Origin: Nothopassalora personata
Lineage: Eukaryota; Ascomycota; Dothideomycetes; Mycosphaerellales; Mycosphaerellaceae
NCBI GenBank assembly: GCA_033816765.1
Contig: CM066299.1
Span: 186,001 to 250,000 of the forward strand
Reading direction: 5' to 3'
Length of the DNA: 64,000 nucleotides
Below the pieces are notes generated by a model. It worked only from the letters and a program-made list of their open reading frames with translations. It did not search any database and was not told where the DNA came from. How positions within the stretch are numbered: the stretch's first letter is position 1; every line of letters starts with the position of its first letter. The position numbers were made by a program, and so were the translations under genes. Shown one piece after another: positions 44,901-55,076 of this stretch.

Positions 44901-45795
44901 TACCACCAACGCCAGGTAGGAGAGGACTCCAGCTGGTTGTGGTCATGCCATTGGTGACGATGGGCACTGGTGTAAACAGGGGACCCGTGCTGTCAACCCC
45001 AGGTATCAGCGAGCTCCAGCTTGTGGTAGTGAGACCACCTGTGACAATGGGAACAGGGGTGAACTGAGGACCCGTGGCATTCAACCCAGGTTCCAGAGAG
45101 CTCCAGCTTGTGGTGGTAGTGCCATCTGTCACAACAGGGACAGGTGTGAATTGAGAAGCGGTACTCTCGATACCAGGCACAAGGGTACTCAAACTTGTGG
45201 TGACAATTGAAGTGGTGAGTATGCTACCCGGTGGCGTGGTGGTGACCGCGCTCGTAGATAGTAATGTCAGTGGAGCACTGTCAGTCTCGGGAGCGCTCAA
45301 GCTTGTGGTGACGGTCGATGTACTGAATAGGCCCCCTGGTAGTGGAATCGTGACCACCCCAGTGGAGACAAGCGGCGCCAGCGCGCTATCAGTGGCAGAT
45401 GCAACGACGCTTAAGCTGGTTGTGATGATCGATGTGGTGAGTGCGCCATCTAGAAGCGTAGCACTGACAATATTGGTGGAGAGAAGGACGCTGCTGGAAC
45501 TTGCGTTTGAGATGCTGCTTATCGAAGGCAAAGAATTGGTGATGTCGGTCGAAGAAGTGCTGCTGAGAGTGGGGGAGGCGTCCAGAGAGCCAGGGTTAAC
45601 GAGCGTGGTGGTCGAGCTAATCAGTGCCTCAGAGAGGCTGCTGCTGGGAATGATGCCAGTCGAGAGGAGATCTCGACTCGATGTTGCATCCGATGTATAG
45701 GCTGGCGATGCGGGGGTGGTATTCCAGAATTTGGCGGCGGTGAACGGAGTGGCAGCGACAGTGACAGCCTCTGGGACTGACGAGGACGCTCCCAT
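41961..45795 (-). CDS. Large Ser/Thr-rich, probably secreted or cell-wall protein, four exons
   Basis: Exons 45795-44487, 44422-44226, 44132-43381 and 43290-41961. All joins keep frame and give 1,195 residues. Introns start GTAGGC, GTGAGT and GTAGGT and end TAG, CAG and CAG, the last with CTAAC just upstream. The N-terminal 250 residues are Ser/Thr/Val-rich. Four tandem 29-residue repeats (FTPVPIVT...TTSWSSL-P) follow. Gly-rich and poly-Ser linkers lead to a cysteine-bearing globular part with GLRGCTAIVVVSKKG and MAHTWEIP, resembling a domain seen in fungal secreted proteins. A second Ser/Thr linker and a Cys-containing tail end it. Composition suggests heavy O-glycosylation. I see no clear signal peptide from this ATG, so an upstream first exon is possible. 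Function not known. Confidence 0.8.
44803..45150 (-). repeat. Four 87-bp coding repeats (29 residues each)
   Basis: In-frame tandem repeats in exon 1 of the Ser/Thr-rich gene. Each begins F-[TV]-PVP-[IV]-VT and contains T-[TG]-TSW-S. The last unit is the most diverged. Confidence 0.85.
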
Positions 45796-46456
45796 GATGG
45801 GCGGTCTGTCTATGGTATCGGAACGGGTGTGCGGTGTTGAGTGAGCGTGTATGTGTGAGAGAGTGTGTGGTTGTGGTTGTGGTTGGTGAGAGATGTGAAG
45901 AAGAGGAAGGGAGTCCTTGTGCCGTCTTGACCCACCACCACAGGGCCCTGCAGACCGTCGTTGGCAAGGATGTAAGACGGCAGAACACACGCAATGGCAG
46001 GAGTCGCTTGTAAGAGTTACAGGTTGGCATGTGCTGTACTGCTCAAGTGCGCACATCTCCAGCCTGCTGTGCAACTCTCAGACACCAGTCTGTTATGCTT
46101 CGCCTCGAGATCGATCGGTAAATTGATAGTGTGAGAGTGCATGCAGCATACTCGCGACTCCAGCAAACTACGGCCATCAGCATTGCTATGCTATCTATTG
46201 GAGCCTTTGACATCCCACGCGCGAAACCAAGGCATCTATGCAGGTCGCGCTTTCAGGTGTGAGCACTTGGCCACGCTGCGGAGCTGCAAATTCAATGCTC
46301 AAATGACTATCCCAGTCGATATGTGCGGCATGGACAGCTGATCGAGCTTCCAAGACCCAACGCTCTGCGTCCAGGAAAACCAACCTCACATCTGAAAAAG
46401 CTTCCCCTCCACGTCAGGACCCATCACCTCGTTCAAACAACAACCCCCCAATCATT
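45796..46456. other. Intergenic region upstream of the Ser/Thr-rich gene
   Basis: About 660 bases. On the plus strand 45841-45900 is GT-rich (repeated TGTGGTTG), just upstream of the divergent start, likely 5' UTR or promoter of the minus-strand gene. An upstream exon with a signal peptide could hide here but I could not establish one. Confidence 0.5.
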
Positions 46457-47831
46457 CTATCTTCGATACCGAAAGACACCCTGCACGACTCGAGGCATAT
46501 CGACGAAAGGATCCTCGTTCGCGCCGAGAAGGTTTCTGTTCATCTGGTCGAACGTGTTTGACGATATCAGACCTGCATCGCGGACATGGCCATTGCCGCC
46601 GGCTGGAACACCAGTGAGTGGACGTGAGCCTTGGTCTTGTGAGAGAATAATTGTGGATGCTTCTGATGCACCCTCGGACTCATAGTCTGGTAAGCCGTCC
46701 TCGGGCTCGGCATGCTCGATTGCTGGAATCATCGGCTCTGCCCAGGCCAATGTCTTGCCATTGATGTGGCCATGCTGGTCGGAGTACGCGTTGATGACGA
46801 TCGCGTCCTCTCCCCCAGGACGATGCATACCGCTGTCGCCACGGTTTCGCCGCTCGAAAAGCTTCGATACTGCCTCATGCTTCAGTGTCCAGTCTTGCAC
46901 AGGCATAGGCTTCGACATTTGTGCTTCGTCCGGCACGAAATCGCGGCGCTGCTGAAAGTGGTACTCCTCGTCCGCTAGCTCTCTTGCAGTCATTGGTCTC
47001 GGAATATGGCTGGAGACATCCTCGTTCTCGGTGCCCAAGTCAGGGTCGCGTGGACCATAAAGGTTGATGTCCTCTTCTTGTGCCGCATACGCAGCCATAC
47101 CACCAGGTTCCCTCAATCGGCGGATCTGCTCATCAGACACCTCGCGATATTCATACTCGCACGGTTTGAGTGAAGGTACGAAGTCGGCCTCACGGTCGTA
47201 TCCGACGCGATCGAGCACCTCCTCATCCTCGCTGTCCTCGGCTCTGTACTCGAACACTGGCGCATCGCGGACGTGCTTTTCCCCACCAGCTGCGACGTAT
47301 TGGTCCACACCGTAGTTCACTGCAGCTTCGTGCACCGGGCTGTCACGGCGGGTACGCTCCTTGACGATCGCGTGTCGTAGTGTGAGGGTCTTCTCTTGAA
47401 CCTCGACGTCTGCCTGCCAAGCTGCGAGTTCCTCTTCGCGTTGCTGCAGCATCTTCGCGCGTTCGTCGAGAGATTCGTCAGCTATGGCGATAGGTTTGGA
47501 TCCGGCCAAGTACTCTGTTGTCGATATCGTTACAGCAAGAGAACTCGCGAAGTTGTGCTTCCGGACGTTAGTCGCGTATTTTTTGACATTATCCACACAC
47601 GGAAGACAGACCGATGATAGCAGAATAAACTGAGGAGTTGAGCGCGTGTTAGGCTAGCTAGGAAAAGAAAGATATAACTTGTCGTGTTTCGGTGTATGCC
47701 GGAAGTGTTGTACGTAGAGGAAGAGCCAAAGACAGGCGCGATACCAGTGGCGTCTTGTTACTCATCACAGCGCCAAGACCACTCCCTGAAGTGAATGTTG
47801 TATTTTGCGGAACACGCATCAACGAAGACAT
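46457..47831 (-). CDS. Acidic coiled-coil protein of unknown function, two exons
   Basis: The long open frame (46457-47629) has no upstream ATG of its own; its first usable codon in isolation would be GTG. A 51-codon first exon (47831-47679) joins it across a 49-bp intron (47678-47630; donor GTTATA, branch CCTAAC, acceptor CTCAG) in phase 0, giving 441 residues. A TATATATA box lies about 40 bases upstream of the proposed ATG (near 47868-47876), which supports this start. A hydrophobic segment (FILLSSVCLPC) spans the junction. Next comes a Glu/Gln-rich coiled coil (LDERAKMLQQREEELAAWQADVE is split by Ala/Trp), then a long acidic disordered region. No family recognised. The weak donor makes the first exon less certain than the second. 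Confidence 0.65.
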
Positions 47832-47865
47832 ACCAAGGCCTCGACCTTGGCTCTCTCGCAACTCA

Positions 47866-47876
47866 TGTATATATAG
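47866..47876 (-). promoter_or_regulatory. TATA box of the coiled-coil gene
   Basis: TATATATA on the minus strand, about 40 bases before the proposed ATG at 47831. Confidence 0.5.
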
Positions 47877-48649
47877 TACGTTATTCGAAGCAACATGCAC
47901 TACACGTCTGCCGCACTTGCTACAAACCGAACATCGTCAACGCAGATCTTGGCTGAAAAGTTGGGTAGATCAGGTGACAAAGGAAAATCGCTATCAATTC
48001 AAGATGAAAAGTCTTGTAGTAGTTCCCGAGGCGTAAGGTGAAGCTGAGCGAGTACGTCGAAGCACTTTGGTTCCAACAAGAGGCACACAGGCAACCAGGT
48101 CTAATGCCTACCGCTTTCGGCATCTTGCAACTTCACGAAAGAGAACTATTCTCCAAGACAGCGATTAGATCGAGTGATGGTCTGTGTCATGAAAGATCAG
48201 ACGTCTCGTCGATCTCAAAATCAGCACTTCTGCATGCAACGTCCGTCGGAATCCCTTATATTAGCCCGAACCCCCCGGGAACACATTTTCTTCTCTCCAC
48301 GGCCCACTACAAGTCGCCCGATTGTCCTGATTAGGTGTATGTAAATCGAAGTCGAAAGCACACAGAAAGAACACACCAGACAGTTGCGAGAAGAGCCATA
48401 TCCATTAGGCAGACGATCGATATCAAATCAAAGGACTAAATGGCTTCACATCAAGTCTGCACACTGCAAAGCAGAACATCACATTGGACCTGAATGTCCC
48501 CTCCTACTTTGCATTCGACCACGTTCGATTGATGCGCTCAGAAGACAGCATATCCCCTCGCCAGGTCAGATAGCATCAACGTCTCCCTTGTCAGCGGCCA
48601 CCAAGCTCCACACTTCGCACCCAAGAAAATACTTCCATTAGACCACCCT
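47877..48649. other. Intergenic region
   Basis: About 770 bases between the 3' end of the next minus-strand gene and this promoter. Only short, low-quality ORFs; nothing supported. Confidence 0.5.
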
Positions 48650-49426
48650 CTACCACTCTCCAGTCCTCTTCTTCAGGTTTCTCTGGATGTTCTGCCGGAA
48701 CGTCTGCCTCGTGTCCTCGCCCTGCTGCGAGACAGCTAGACGCTGAGCATCTGGTTGATCCCAACCCTGAATCTCGTGAGTATGACGCTTTTCCATCCCC
48801 TTCCGGCGATTCTCTTTGATCGTGATCTTCTGCCGCCACATCTCCTGGACTTCTTCCAGTGTGAACTTTGGTAAGCGGAAAGCTGCCTCGGCTGGACTTT
48901 CGCCGCGTCTGTGAGCGGCATGCAGAACCTGGTGGTCCGCGAGGATCCACTTGGCCGGCTCGGCTGGCATTCTAGTGGGAAGATGCATCGGCGCAATTGG
49001 TGCTGCTGTAGCTTGAGCTCGTTCTGATGCTGGTGGAGACTGATGTTTGTCGGTTGCTTTGGCGGCGGCCTGGGCCACGAGCTCTGGAATAGAACCTCGC
49101 TCGGCCCAGCTCAAGCGCTCGCGGGGGTCGGTTGCAGCTGGGAATTTCCTCTTGCCAATTTTGGAGGCGTTGAGACTGCTCACCCCGATGTCGCCAGGAC
49201 GAATCGCTGAGAGATTGTCGACACCAGATGCCCCTTCATCATGAGTCTGCTTTACAAAGATTCTCTCTGCGCTGGTGCTGAGACTTAGACCAGCCGTCGG
49301 TGAAGCAACCACGATCGTGGTATCCTCCGAGAAGTCCCCAAGTGAGTGTTTCGCTGCCATAGGCATCTGCTCCTTTGGTAGCGAAAGTATATCTCGCCCC
49401 TGCCGAGCGTTGGAGCGCTTTTCCAT
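48650..49426 (-). CDS. Small basic protein of unknown function sharing a C-terminal motif with the next gene
   Basis: 258 residues from ATG at 49424-49426. The frame is open further upstream to an ATG at 49642, but a TATAAATA box at 49545-49552 lies between the two, so I prefer the downstream start. The protein is hydrophilic and Ala/Arg/Glu/Lys-rich, with an SPAEAAFRLPKFTLEEVQEMW segment (residues about 185-205) and a basic C-terminus ending RQTFRQNIQRNLKKRTGEW. The last 17 or so residues resemble the end of the gene at 50375-50998 (RQTLRQMIMADMRKRT). No signal peptide or transmembrane span. Likely nuclear or cytoplasmic, but function unknown. Confidence 0.65.
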   Translation of the reverse strand: MEKRSNARQGRDILSLPKEQMPMAAKHSLGDFSEDTTIVVASPTAGLSLSTSAERIFVKQTHDEGASGVDNLSAIRPGDIGVSSLNASKIGKRKFPAATDPRERLSWAERGSIPELVAQAAAKATDKHQSPPASERAQATAAPIAPMHLPTRMPAEPAKWILADHQVLHAAHRRGESPAEAAFRLPKFTLEEVQEMWRQKITIKENRRKGMEKRHTHEIQGWDQPDAQRLAVSQQGEDTRQTFRQNIQRNLKKRTGEW

Positions 49427-49544
49427 CGCGGGGCGGCAATTTTTTGCCTGAGCTACAGTGTGGTGATTAGTTGATGCTGGAGTCGTCGTTGGTGATACAC
49501 GGCGGCAGTGGTGGTCGGCGAGTGTGTGCACTAGAGACGGACGA

Positions 49545-49552
49545 TATTTATA
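49545..49552 (-). promoter_or_regulatory. TATA box
   Basis: TATAAATA on the minus strand, about 120 bases upstream of the preferred ATG at 49426. Confidence 0.5.
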
Positions 49553-50374
49553 CTTGATCGAAGTAATGATGTCAGAAGTGACTGTGAGCCATGATCCAGG
49601 AATCTTGTAAGTGAGCTGTAACACAGCCACAGAAGTTTTCATGCACTCTTGATAGTGCCATAGGCCTGCAGCAGTATTCAGAATTGCCTGTCAGGCACGT
49701 CACCTCTCTTTCGATGACAAAATTCAGACCAAAAGCCAGCGTAAAGTGACATTGGGCCATGAGGTAGGTTCTGTTGGTCTTCCTCACGGCGATAGCTTTG
49801 ATTTCCGCGTCGGGAGAAACAGTATAGTGCCGCCAGCCGAACCAGGCTGTTTACTCAGACGTGAATATGAGTCAAACACCATTGGAAGCTTAGCTTATGT
49901 CACGCGCGGCAAGCTTCAAGTGAATGGGAGCTAAAGTGTGAGCATAAGCGTGCCGACTGCCTGACCGAAGTCTTGGCGCGCATGTGACCTTGCGACATTA
50001 TTGCCCTGGATCACAACACACCGCAGACAATACTCTTGTCTGTGACAAATCATCTTGGTATGATCTCTGCAGACGAGGTTCTCTCCCGAGACATGAGCGA
50101 CAATTAGTCTTCAGGGTACCCTCGAGGCCTATCGTGACCGCTACATCGATCATCCAACTCGAGATGACATAAGAGTAACACTGAACACTTCCAAGAGCAA
50201 TATTAAGACGCTGAGGTATATGAAGCGGTATAAGTTGAATACGCGACATCAGTACATTTTGTTCTATCATAGGGACCTCACAGGTCCGTCTCCAAATAGA
50301 CCAGTGGATGAGCCCGTCATATCGAAAAGTCCTCAAAAGTAGTCTAATGTACGTCGTTGAAGTGCCAAAAGTCC
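49553..50374. other. Intergenic region
   Basis: About 820 bases with no supported gene. Several 60-110 codon frames occur on both strands without domains or introns. Confidence 0.5.
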
Positions 50375-50998
50375 TTACAAGCCCCGTGTCCTCTTCCTCA
50401 TGTCTGCCATGATCATTTGACGGAGAGTTTGTCTGCCGGGCACAGCGGTTGGCGCTGGTCGACCGTTGTCCTGTTGCATATCGCGGGCAACAGGCAAAGC
50501 ATCGTCATCATTGTTTTCAGTGAGATCGATGACAATGCATTCGTTCTGCACGGGCGCCTCGTCAAACTCCGTTTCCTGGTCGTCTACGTCATACTCTTTC
50601 TTCCACTCCTCCAACTCGAGACCGTCCATTGGCCATGCCATCACTTCGCGAGGGTCTCCACGAGAGAATTCGGTAGTTGAGGTGTAGTGACTGGACGCTT
50701 TTGGTTCTCTGGGCTTTGGCCAGGTGTTCCTGATCGCTGCTAAGTCGACCGAGCGGGGAGGCTGGGTCTTTGCGAACTCGGCTGCTACATCTGACTTCCA
50801 AATCCATCCTGGAGTGAAAAGTGGTGGGATCTGCTCGCGGTCTGGTTCTTGAGCATGGACGGCCGCTTGGAAATGGTCGAAGACAGTCCAGTCTTCCTGA
50901 TTGCTTGGAGGTAGCCATGGCCGATTGATGTTTCGCTCTGTAGTGACGTCGTGCCTCGTCTCGCCGACTGTGCTTTTCGGGCTGTGGGTGTCGCCCAT
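50375..50998 (-). CDS. Small acidic protein of unknown function, C-terminal motif shared with the neighbour
   Basis: 207 residues from ATG at 50996-50998 (MGDTHSPKS). The frame is open 30 codons further but only with a TTG as start, so this is the first ATG. The composition is acidic with several Trp (RPWLPPSNQEDW, WIWKS, WPKPREPK, WPMDGLELEEWKKEYD). A short acid-hydrophobic run (ECIVIDLTENNDDD) resembles a SUMO-interacting motif, which is inference. The C-terminus RQTLRQMIMADMRKRT matches the end of the 48650-49426 product. A TATAAGTA-like box lies upstream near 51172-51179. Both genes are on the same strand and may be distant paralogues or share a binding tail. Confidence 0.65.
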   Translation of the reverse strand: MGDTHSPKSTVGETRHDVTTERNINRPWLPPSNQEDWTVFDHFQAAVHAQEPDREQIPPLFTPGWIWKSDVAAEFAKTQPPRSVDLAAIRNTWPKPREPKASSHYTSTTEFSRGDPREVMAWPMDGLELEEWKKEYDVDDQETEFDEAPVQNECIVIDLTENNDDDALPVARDMQQDNGRPAPTAVPGRQTLRQMIMADMRKRTRGL

Positions 50999-52089
50999 GA
51001 TTGGTGCTGTGGTGTGGTGGCTGAGCTCAGAGTGGTCGACAGCCAGAGCGTCGACAACTATGTTTTCGGTTTTTAGATGAGCGAGCAATTAGGAAGTGTC
51101 ACACTCGCAAGCTGTGGGAGTTGATGTCTGGCGTGATTGATAGCTGAGCCTCGTGAACTAGCAATAGGACATACTTATACAAAAAGCACACGTGTCGTAC
51201 ATTCTCACACGATCAGGCATTATATCGTCCTCTTGCCGATGAATAAAGCATTGATGGGAGACGCAAGCTGGTTCAGCCTGCTCAGGAGGAGCGCACAACA
51301 TCACAACAGCATTATGCTAAGGTGCCGACAAAGCAGACTTGCTCACGCAGCATGGTCTTTGTGTACATAAGCACGGACAATGGCATTGTTGGCGTTCTAT
51401 GCCTGGAGGGTGTGATGATCTTCAGCTCTTGGCCCGGGTTGCCTTGAAGTCTTATCTGCGTGTCGACTATCCAGCTTCGACGGGTGAAGCTTTCCCATGC
51501 TAGGACGAGTACTTGTACGAGCGTATGGCAATGTAGTCTCTTCTATAAGTCGAATTGTATCGCTATGAGATAATTTCTGTAAAGAGTGAGATCGTTCGTA
51601 ATCAGCTCACATCTAGCCGATGTTGATTTTTGGCGCTGTGCTTGCGAGCATGAGGTCCATAGCACCGTTGAGAGGCGCCATACCTTGTGCAACGTGCCAA
51701 GAAGGACTCCGCGCCTTCCTGACCCACAACCCGTGCAAACCGAACCCGACAGCAGACCCATTGATTACCCACAGTGTGTTCTCTGTGTCCAAGCCGGGCG
51801 CCTTGAACGCCCATACTCTACAGCACTAATTCCCTGGCCATAACCCTCATCATCGACTGAACAACTTTTCAATCTTTCTAAAGACTAGCACCTTTCACAA
51901 CTCGATCTCAACGGGTACAGCCCTCGACGGTCCGGCCAGATTAGTCGACTTGCCTTTAGGCGCATTCGAGCGCTGTCACGACTGTCAGTAGCTGATCGAG
52001 CGGTAGCCAAGCTGAACTCGACGCAAAGCCCCAACGAGTCCCTCAAGCAGTGTTGAGAACTCCACATTAGCCTTGTCGCCAAGAGCCAG
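50999..52089. other. Intergenic region
   Basis: About 1,090 bases. It includes the promoter side of the preceding gene; small ORFs on both strands are not convincing. The decayed gene to the right may extend into 51,880-52,089. Confidence 0.5.
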
Positions 52090-53785
52090 TCAAGTGACCC
52101 TGTCGGGGAAGCGTCGGACAGTAGTGCTGTAGTCGACGTCGAGCTTCAGAACCTTTAGATTCGGAGTCCATGTCATGATGCCGCCGATGTTGTCTTGGAC
52201 TTGGAAGATCTTGGTAGCGTATTGACTCTGACCTGTACGTGCGATTTCAAGGCACAACTGTAGCGTGACGGTGTGTCATGAGTGTGCGCTGAGTTCTACG
52301 GGGTAGGGCAAGCGGCCGCGAAGTGCGCTTGTTGGGAAGACGGCCGAGTGGGATACTGTGATGCTCTTGACCAGAGCCTCCCTGGTAACAGCTCCCAGCT
52401 CTCGTCTCAGCTCCTCGAAGTTTGTGTATTCGTACTCGGGATGACTGTTGAGTACAGCTTTCGAAAACGGCCGCGGTGGCAAATGTGTCGTGAGGTTTCC
52501 AGACCCGTCGCTTTGTATGAATGGTGAGACTCCAACCGTGTCTTTCCCGATGTTCGATGTTCGGAGCGCGACCGCAGGTGAGCCTGGTGGTGACTAAGAG
52601 CTCGCGAACTTGATCCACTTGCGTAGCCAGTCCGCCTTGTTCAAAGCTCATGCCAGGCTTCAGGCAAGCTTTTATCATGGCAGATAGTACTGGCTCTTGC
52701 AGTTCTGGCGGCAGTCGTAGCATTCGTGCCGCAAGCGCTGTTCTGGCAGCGATCGCCTCTCGCAGCGCGTCACCGCACTCGAGGTAGCGTCCAGCTTTGC
52801 GGCGATTGAAGTCAAACTCACGCTGCTGGTGGAACTTTGTAGTGTCACCTGCCTTGTGGATGCAGTTGGCCAGCTGCAGCAGGATGTCGAAAAAGCCTCG
52901 GGATCTGTGACACGAGATTCCGACTAGGGACAGCCCGAAAGGCTTGCTCTAGGAATCTTGAGCTTTCGTAGCCTCTCTCGATACGACCGGCTCCCTCATG
53001 ACATCGGCGAGGCCAATGAGGTCAGTTTGTTCCAGTAAAGCACAATGACCTACTGATCTAAGCAAGGAGAGCTCATGAGGTTCCATGGTAGCCGTCCTGA
53101 TGTGTGTCAGAGTCGCGTAAAGTAGTCGTATCCTCTCTTTCATATTCACTGCCGCCTCCTCCTTCTCTCTACCATCTTTGCTGGTAATCATCCTGAGGGT
53201 GATGTGTCCGGACTTGAGGTGATTTTTCTGCTTATAGTCGCTTCTCTGCAAGATGATAGGACGAAGTTCGGAGACCGGTGTCACCTCTTCCCGCTTAATG
53301 TGTTTTGAGAGCAGTCCGCGTAATGGCATCAGCTCTGGACGGTTTGGGAGAACGGTAAACATCTCGCCAATTCAACGTCTTTGTGCGCCTCTTAGTGTTG
53401 TTCCTCGGTGGTCTGAAAGTGAATGCCTCGAAAGATCGAGGCGTATGCCTGTTGCCGGATGAGCTTTGTGCCATGGGCCACCGAGTTCGCCGTCGCTTTG
53501 CTGCGTAGCCGTCAGATCGCCGGTGGACTCTCGCAGCAGTTCAAAAGACAAGACTGCAGATCGCTGGTCGGCGGCGGAAAGATGTGTCTTGTGTACGAGA
53601 GTTGCGACACTATATCGTCGAGGGGAGTCGTGCTTCGTGCGCTTCAGACCGCGGAATTCTTGGCTCGAGCTTGCCCAACCCCGGGACGAAGTTTCACATG
53701 TCAAGACCGCGTAACGATTCACCTTCGAGATACAGTCCATCAGATCCATGAAGTACGAACGATGTATTCTCATGTCCACAATCAT
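52090..53785 (-). pseudogene. Decayed protein-coding gene with in-frame stops and a frameshift
   Basis: From an ATG at 53783-53785 one frame runs through three segments separated only by single stops, TGA at 53372-53374 and TAG at 52949-52951, and into a region with MLRLPPELQEPVLSAMIK (codons from 52723). That resembles the LPPEL start of fungal F-box-like proteins. Near 52,530-52,600 the protein-like signal moves to another frame (PRPFSKAVLNSHPEYEYTN). This frame is then cut by TGA at 52276 but continues (GIMTWTPNLKVLKLDVDY) to a TGA at 52090-52092. Stops of TAG and TGA type are compatible with C to T changes. It could be two adjacent pseudogenes, or a gene with an intron around 52,560. Function not recognised. 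Confidence 0.55.
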
Positions 53786-54180
53786 CGTACTTTCGTCACG
53801 GAGAAGCGCCTGAGCCTGACGGGGTGCCTTGTACTACAATCATCCTATGAGCACTCTGATGTAGCTACGACGTCTTCCATCTTCGAGCTCCCCGTCAGTA
53901 CCACCAACCTGGTTGGTCATCCTCGGCAGGACAAAATTACAGAATGTCCAATAATAGTGCTGCGACAAAGCCGGTGCGCTATGTCGACAAAGAGAGCTGC
54001 GTATTATACAATGCAGCGTTGTCTCGGTTTGTACTTAGGGGCGACAGCATCCATTGAGGCTTGTACGCACTATACCTGCAGGCCCCTTCAGCAATACGCC
54101 AGATTCCTACTCCGTTCCTCGAGATTTCTTACTTACTTTGTCCTGTATATCTCGTTCTATACACATACCATTCTTCCAAA
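53786..54180. other. Upstream region of the thaumatin-like gene
   Basis: About 400 bases. CTGTATATCTC and TTCTATACAC (about 54141-54163) are AT-rich boxes within 40 bases of the ATG at 54181. Confidence 0.4.
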
Positions 54181-54780
54181 ATGTATACCCCAAGGCTGGT
54201 CCTTCCCCTCCTCTCTGCCCTCGCGCCAGCAGCACCAACCTCGGTCGAACGCATGTCAACGCGCGGCGGTATCGACGGCAGCAACATCAATACCATCAAA
54301 CTCCACACCTACAACAACTGCCCCTTCCCCAAGTCTGTAGCAATCTACCAAATCACCTCCGACTTCCAGATGCTTGAGAAGTCCACTCCTGTCTCCCTAG
54401 CCGCCAACGGCGGTGCAACTATCATGAAAGCGGACTACAAAGCTCTTGGGATGCGTCTCTCCGGCCATGCTGAGTGGGGCACTGCTGAACAGTGGAAGGC
54501 TCAGGCGCTTTTTGAGTTTGGGTATGGTGAGTATATGGGCGCTAAGGGGACAGCTTACAATCTATCTGTGATGGAGGGCAGTGATGCTGATGTTGGGATT
54601 GGGGCTTATCCTATTGCTAATGGAAAGGGGAGCGGGACTTGTGCGAGCAAGACCTGCTTTCCTTGGAACTGTCCGCTGGATCAGGGCTGGACGAACCCGG
54701 ATCAGATCAAGGATGGGAGTCCGGCTGATACGGTTTGTTATAAGGGCAAGACGGACTTTATGGTGGTATTCTGCCCTTGA
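54181..54780 (+). CDS. Secreted thaumatin-like protein, candidate effector
   Basis: 199 residues from the ATG at 54181. The longer frame opening at 54061 begins with a non-ATG codon and runs through the apparent promoter. The N-terminus MYTPRLVLPLLSALAPAAP is a plausible signal peptide with Ala-x-Ala-type cleavage. After a short propeptide-like stretch the mature part has KLHTYNNCPFPKSVAIY, an Asn-Asn-Cys opening as in thaumatin-like folds. YNLSVMEG resembles the thaumatin YDVSLVDG strand, and a Cys-rich end follows (CASKTC, WNCPL, TVCYKG, VVFCP). I count six cysteines in the mature region, so it is a small or divergent member. Related fungal proteins act on glucans or at the host interface; the exact role here is unknown. 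Confidence 0.75.
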   Translation: MYTPRLVLPLLSALAPAAPTSVERMSTRGGIDGSNINTIKLHTYNNCPFPKSVAIYQITSDFQMLEKSTPVSLAANGGATIMKADYKALGMRLSGHAEWGTAEQWKAQALFEFGYGEYMGAKGTAYNLSVMEGSDADVGIGAYPIANGKGSGTCASKTCFPWNCPLDQGWTNPDQIKDGSPADTVCYKGKTDFMVVFCP

Positions 54781-55076
54781 TGGATATATGCCTTACTTAC
54801 CATGTAGTCAAGTAGCATGTATGCGCTTCATCCCACTACGGTCAAGAACGTGCCACTTTCCTTTCTACAACGTTACGGTGAGCAGTCTAGCAGTGCCTCC
54901 CGAATGGATCAGCAAAGGAGTCGAATGCAACACGCCGCGGGAAATGGATTACGTAGCGCTGAACGCGCGATACAGCAGCTATGTATCATGCTCTTCTCGA
55001 TCCCACAGTGCGTGGGTCGAAATTCTGCTTTCCTGGTATCCTCCAGCACTCTACGCGCTTTCAAATATCACTCATT
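54781..55076. other. Convergent intergenic region
   Basis: About 300 bases between two converging 3' ends; nothing further seen. Confidence 0.5.

Noticed and set aside
54061..54180. Longer N-terminus for the thaumatin-like protein
   Set aside because: The upstream frame begins without ATG and would bury the signal peptide; AT-rich promoter-like boxes lie in it.
53423..54340. 305-codon plus-strand ORF
   Set aside because: Antisense to the decayed gene and overlapping the promoter and signal-peptide region of the thaumatin-like gene in another frame; composition is not protein-like.
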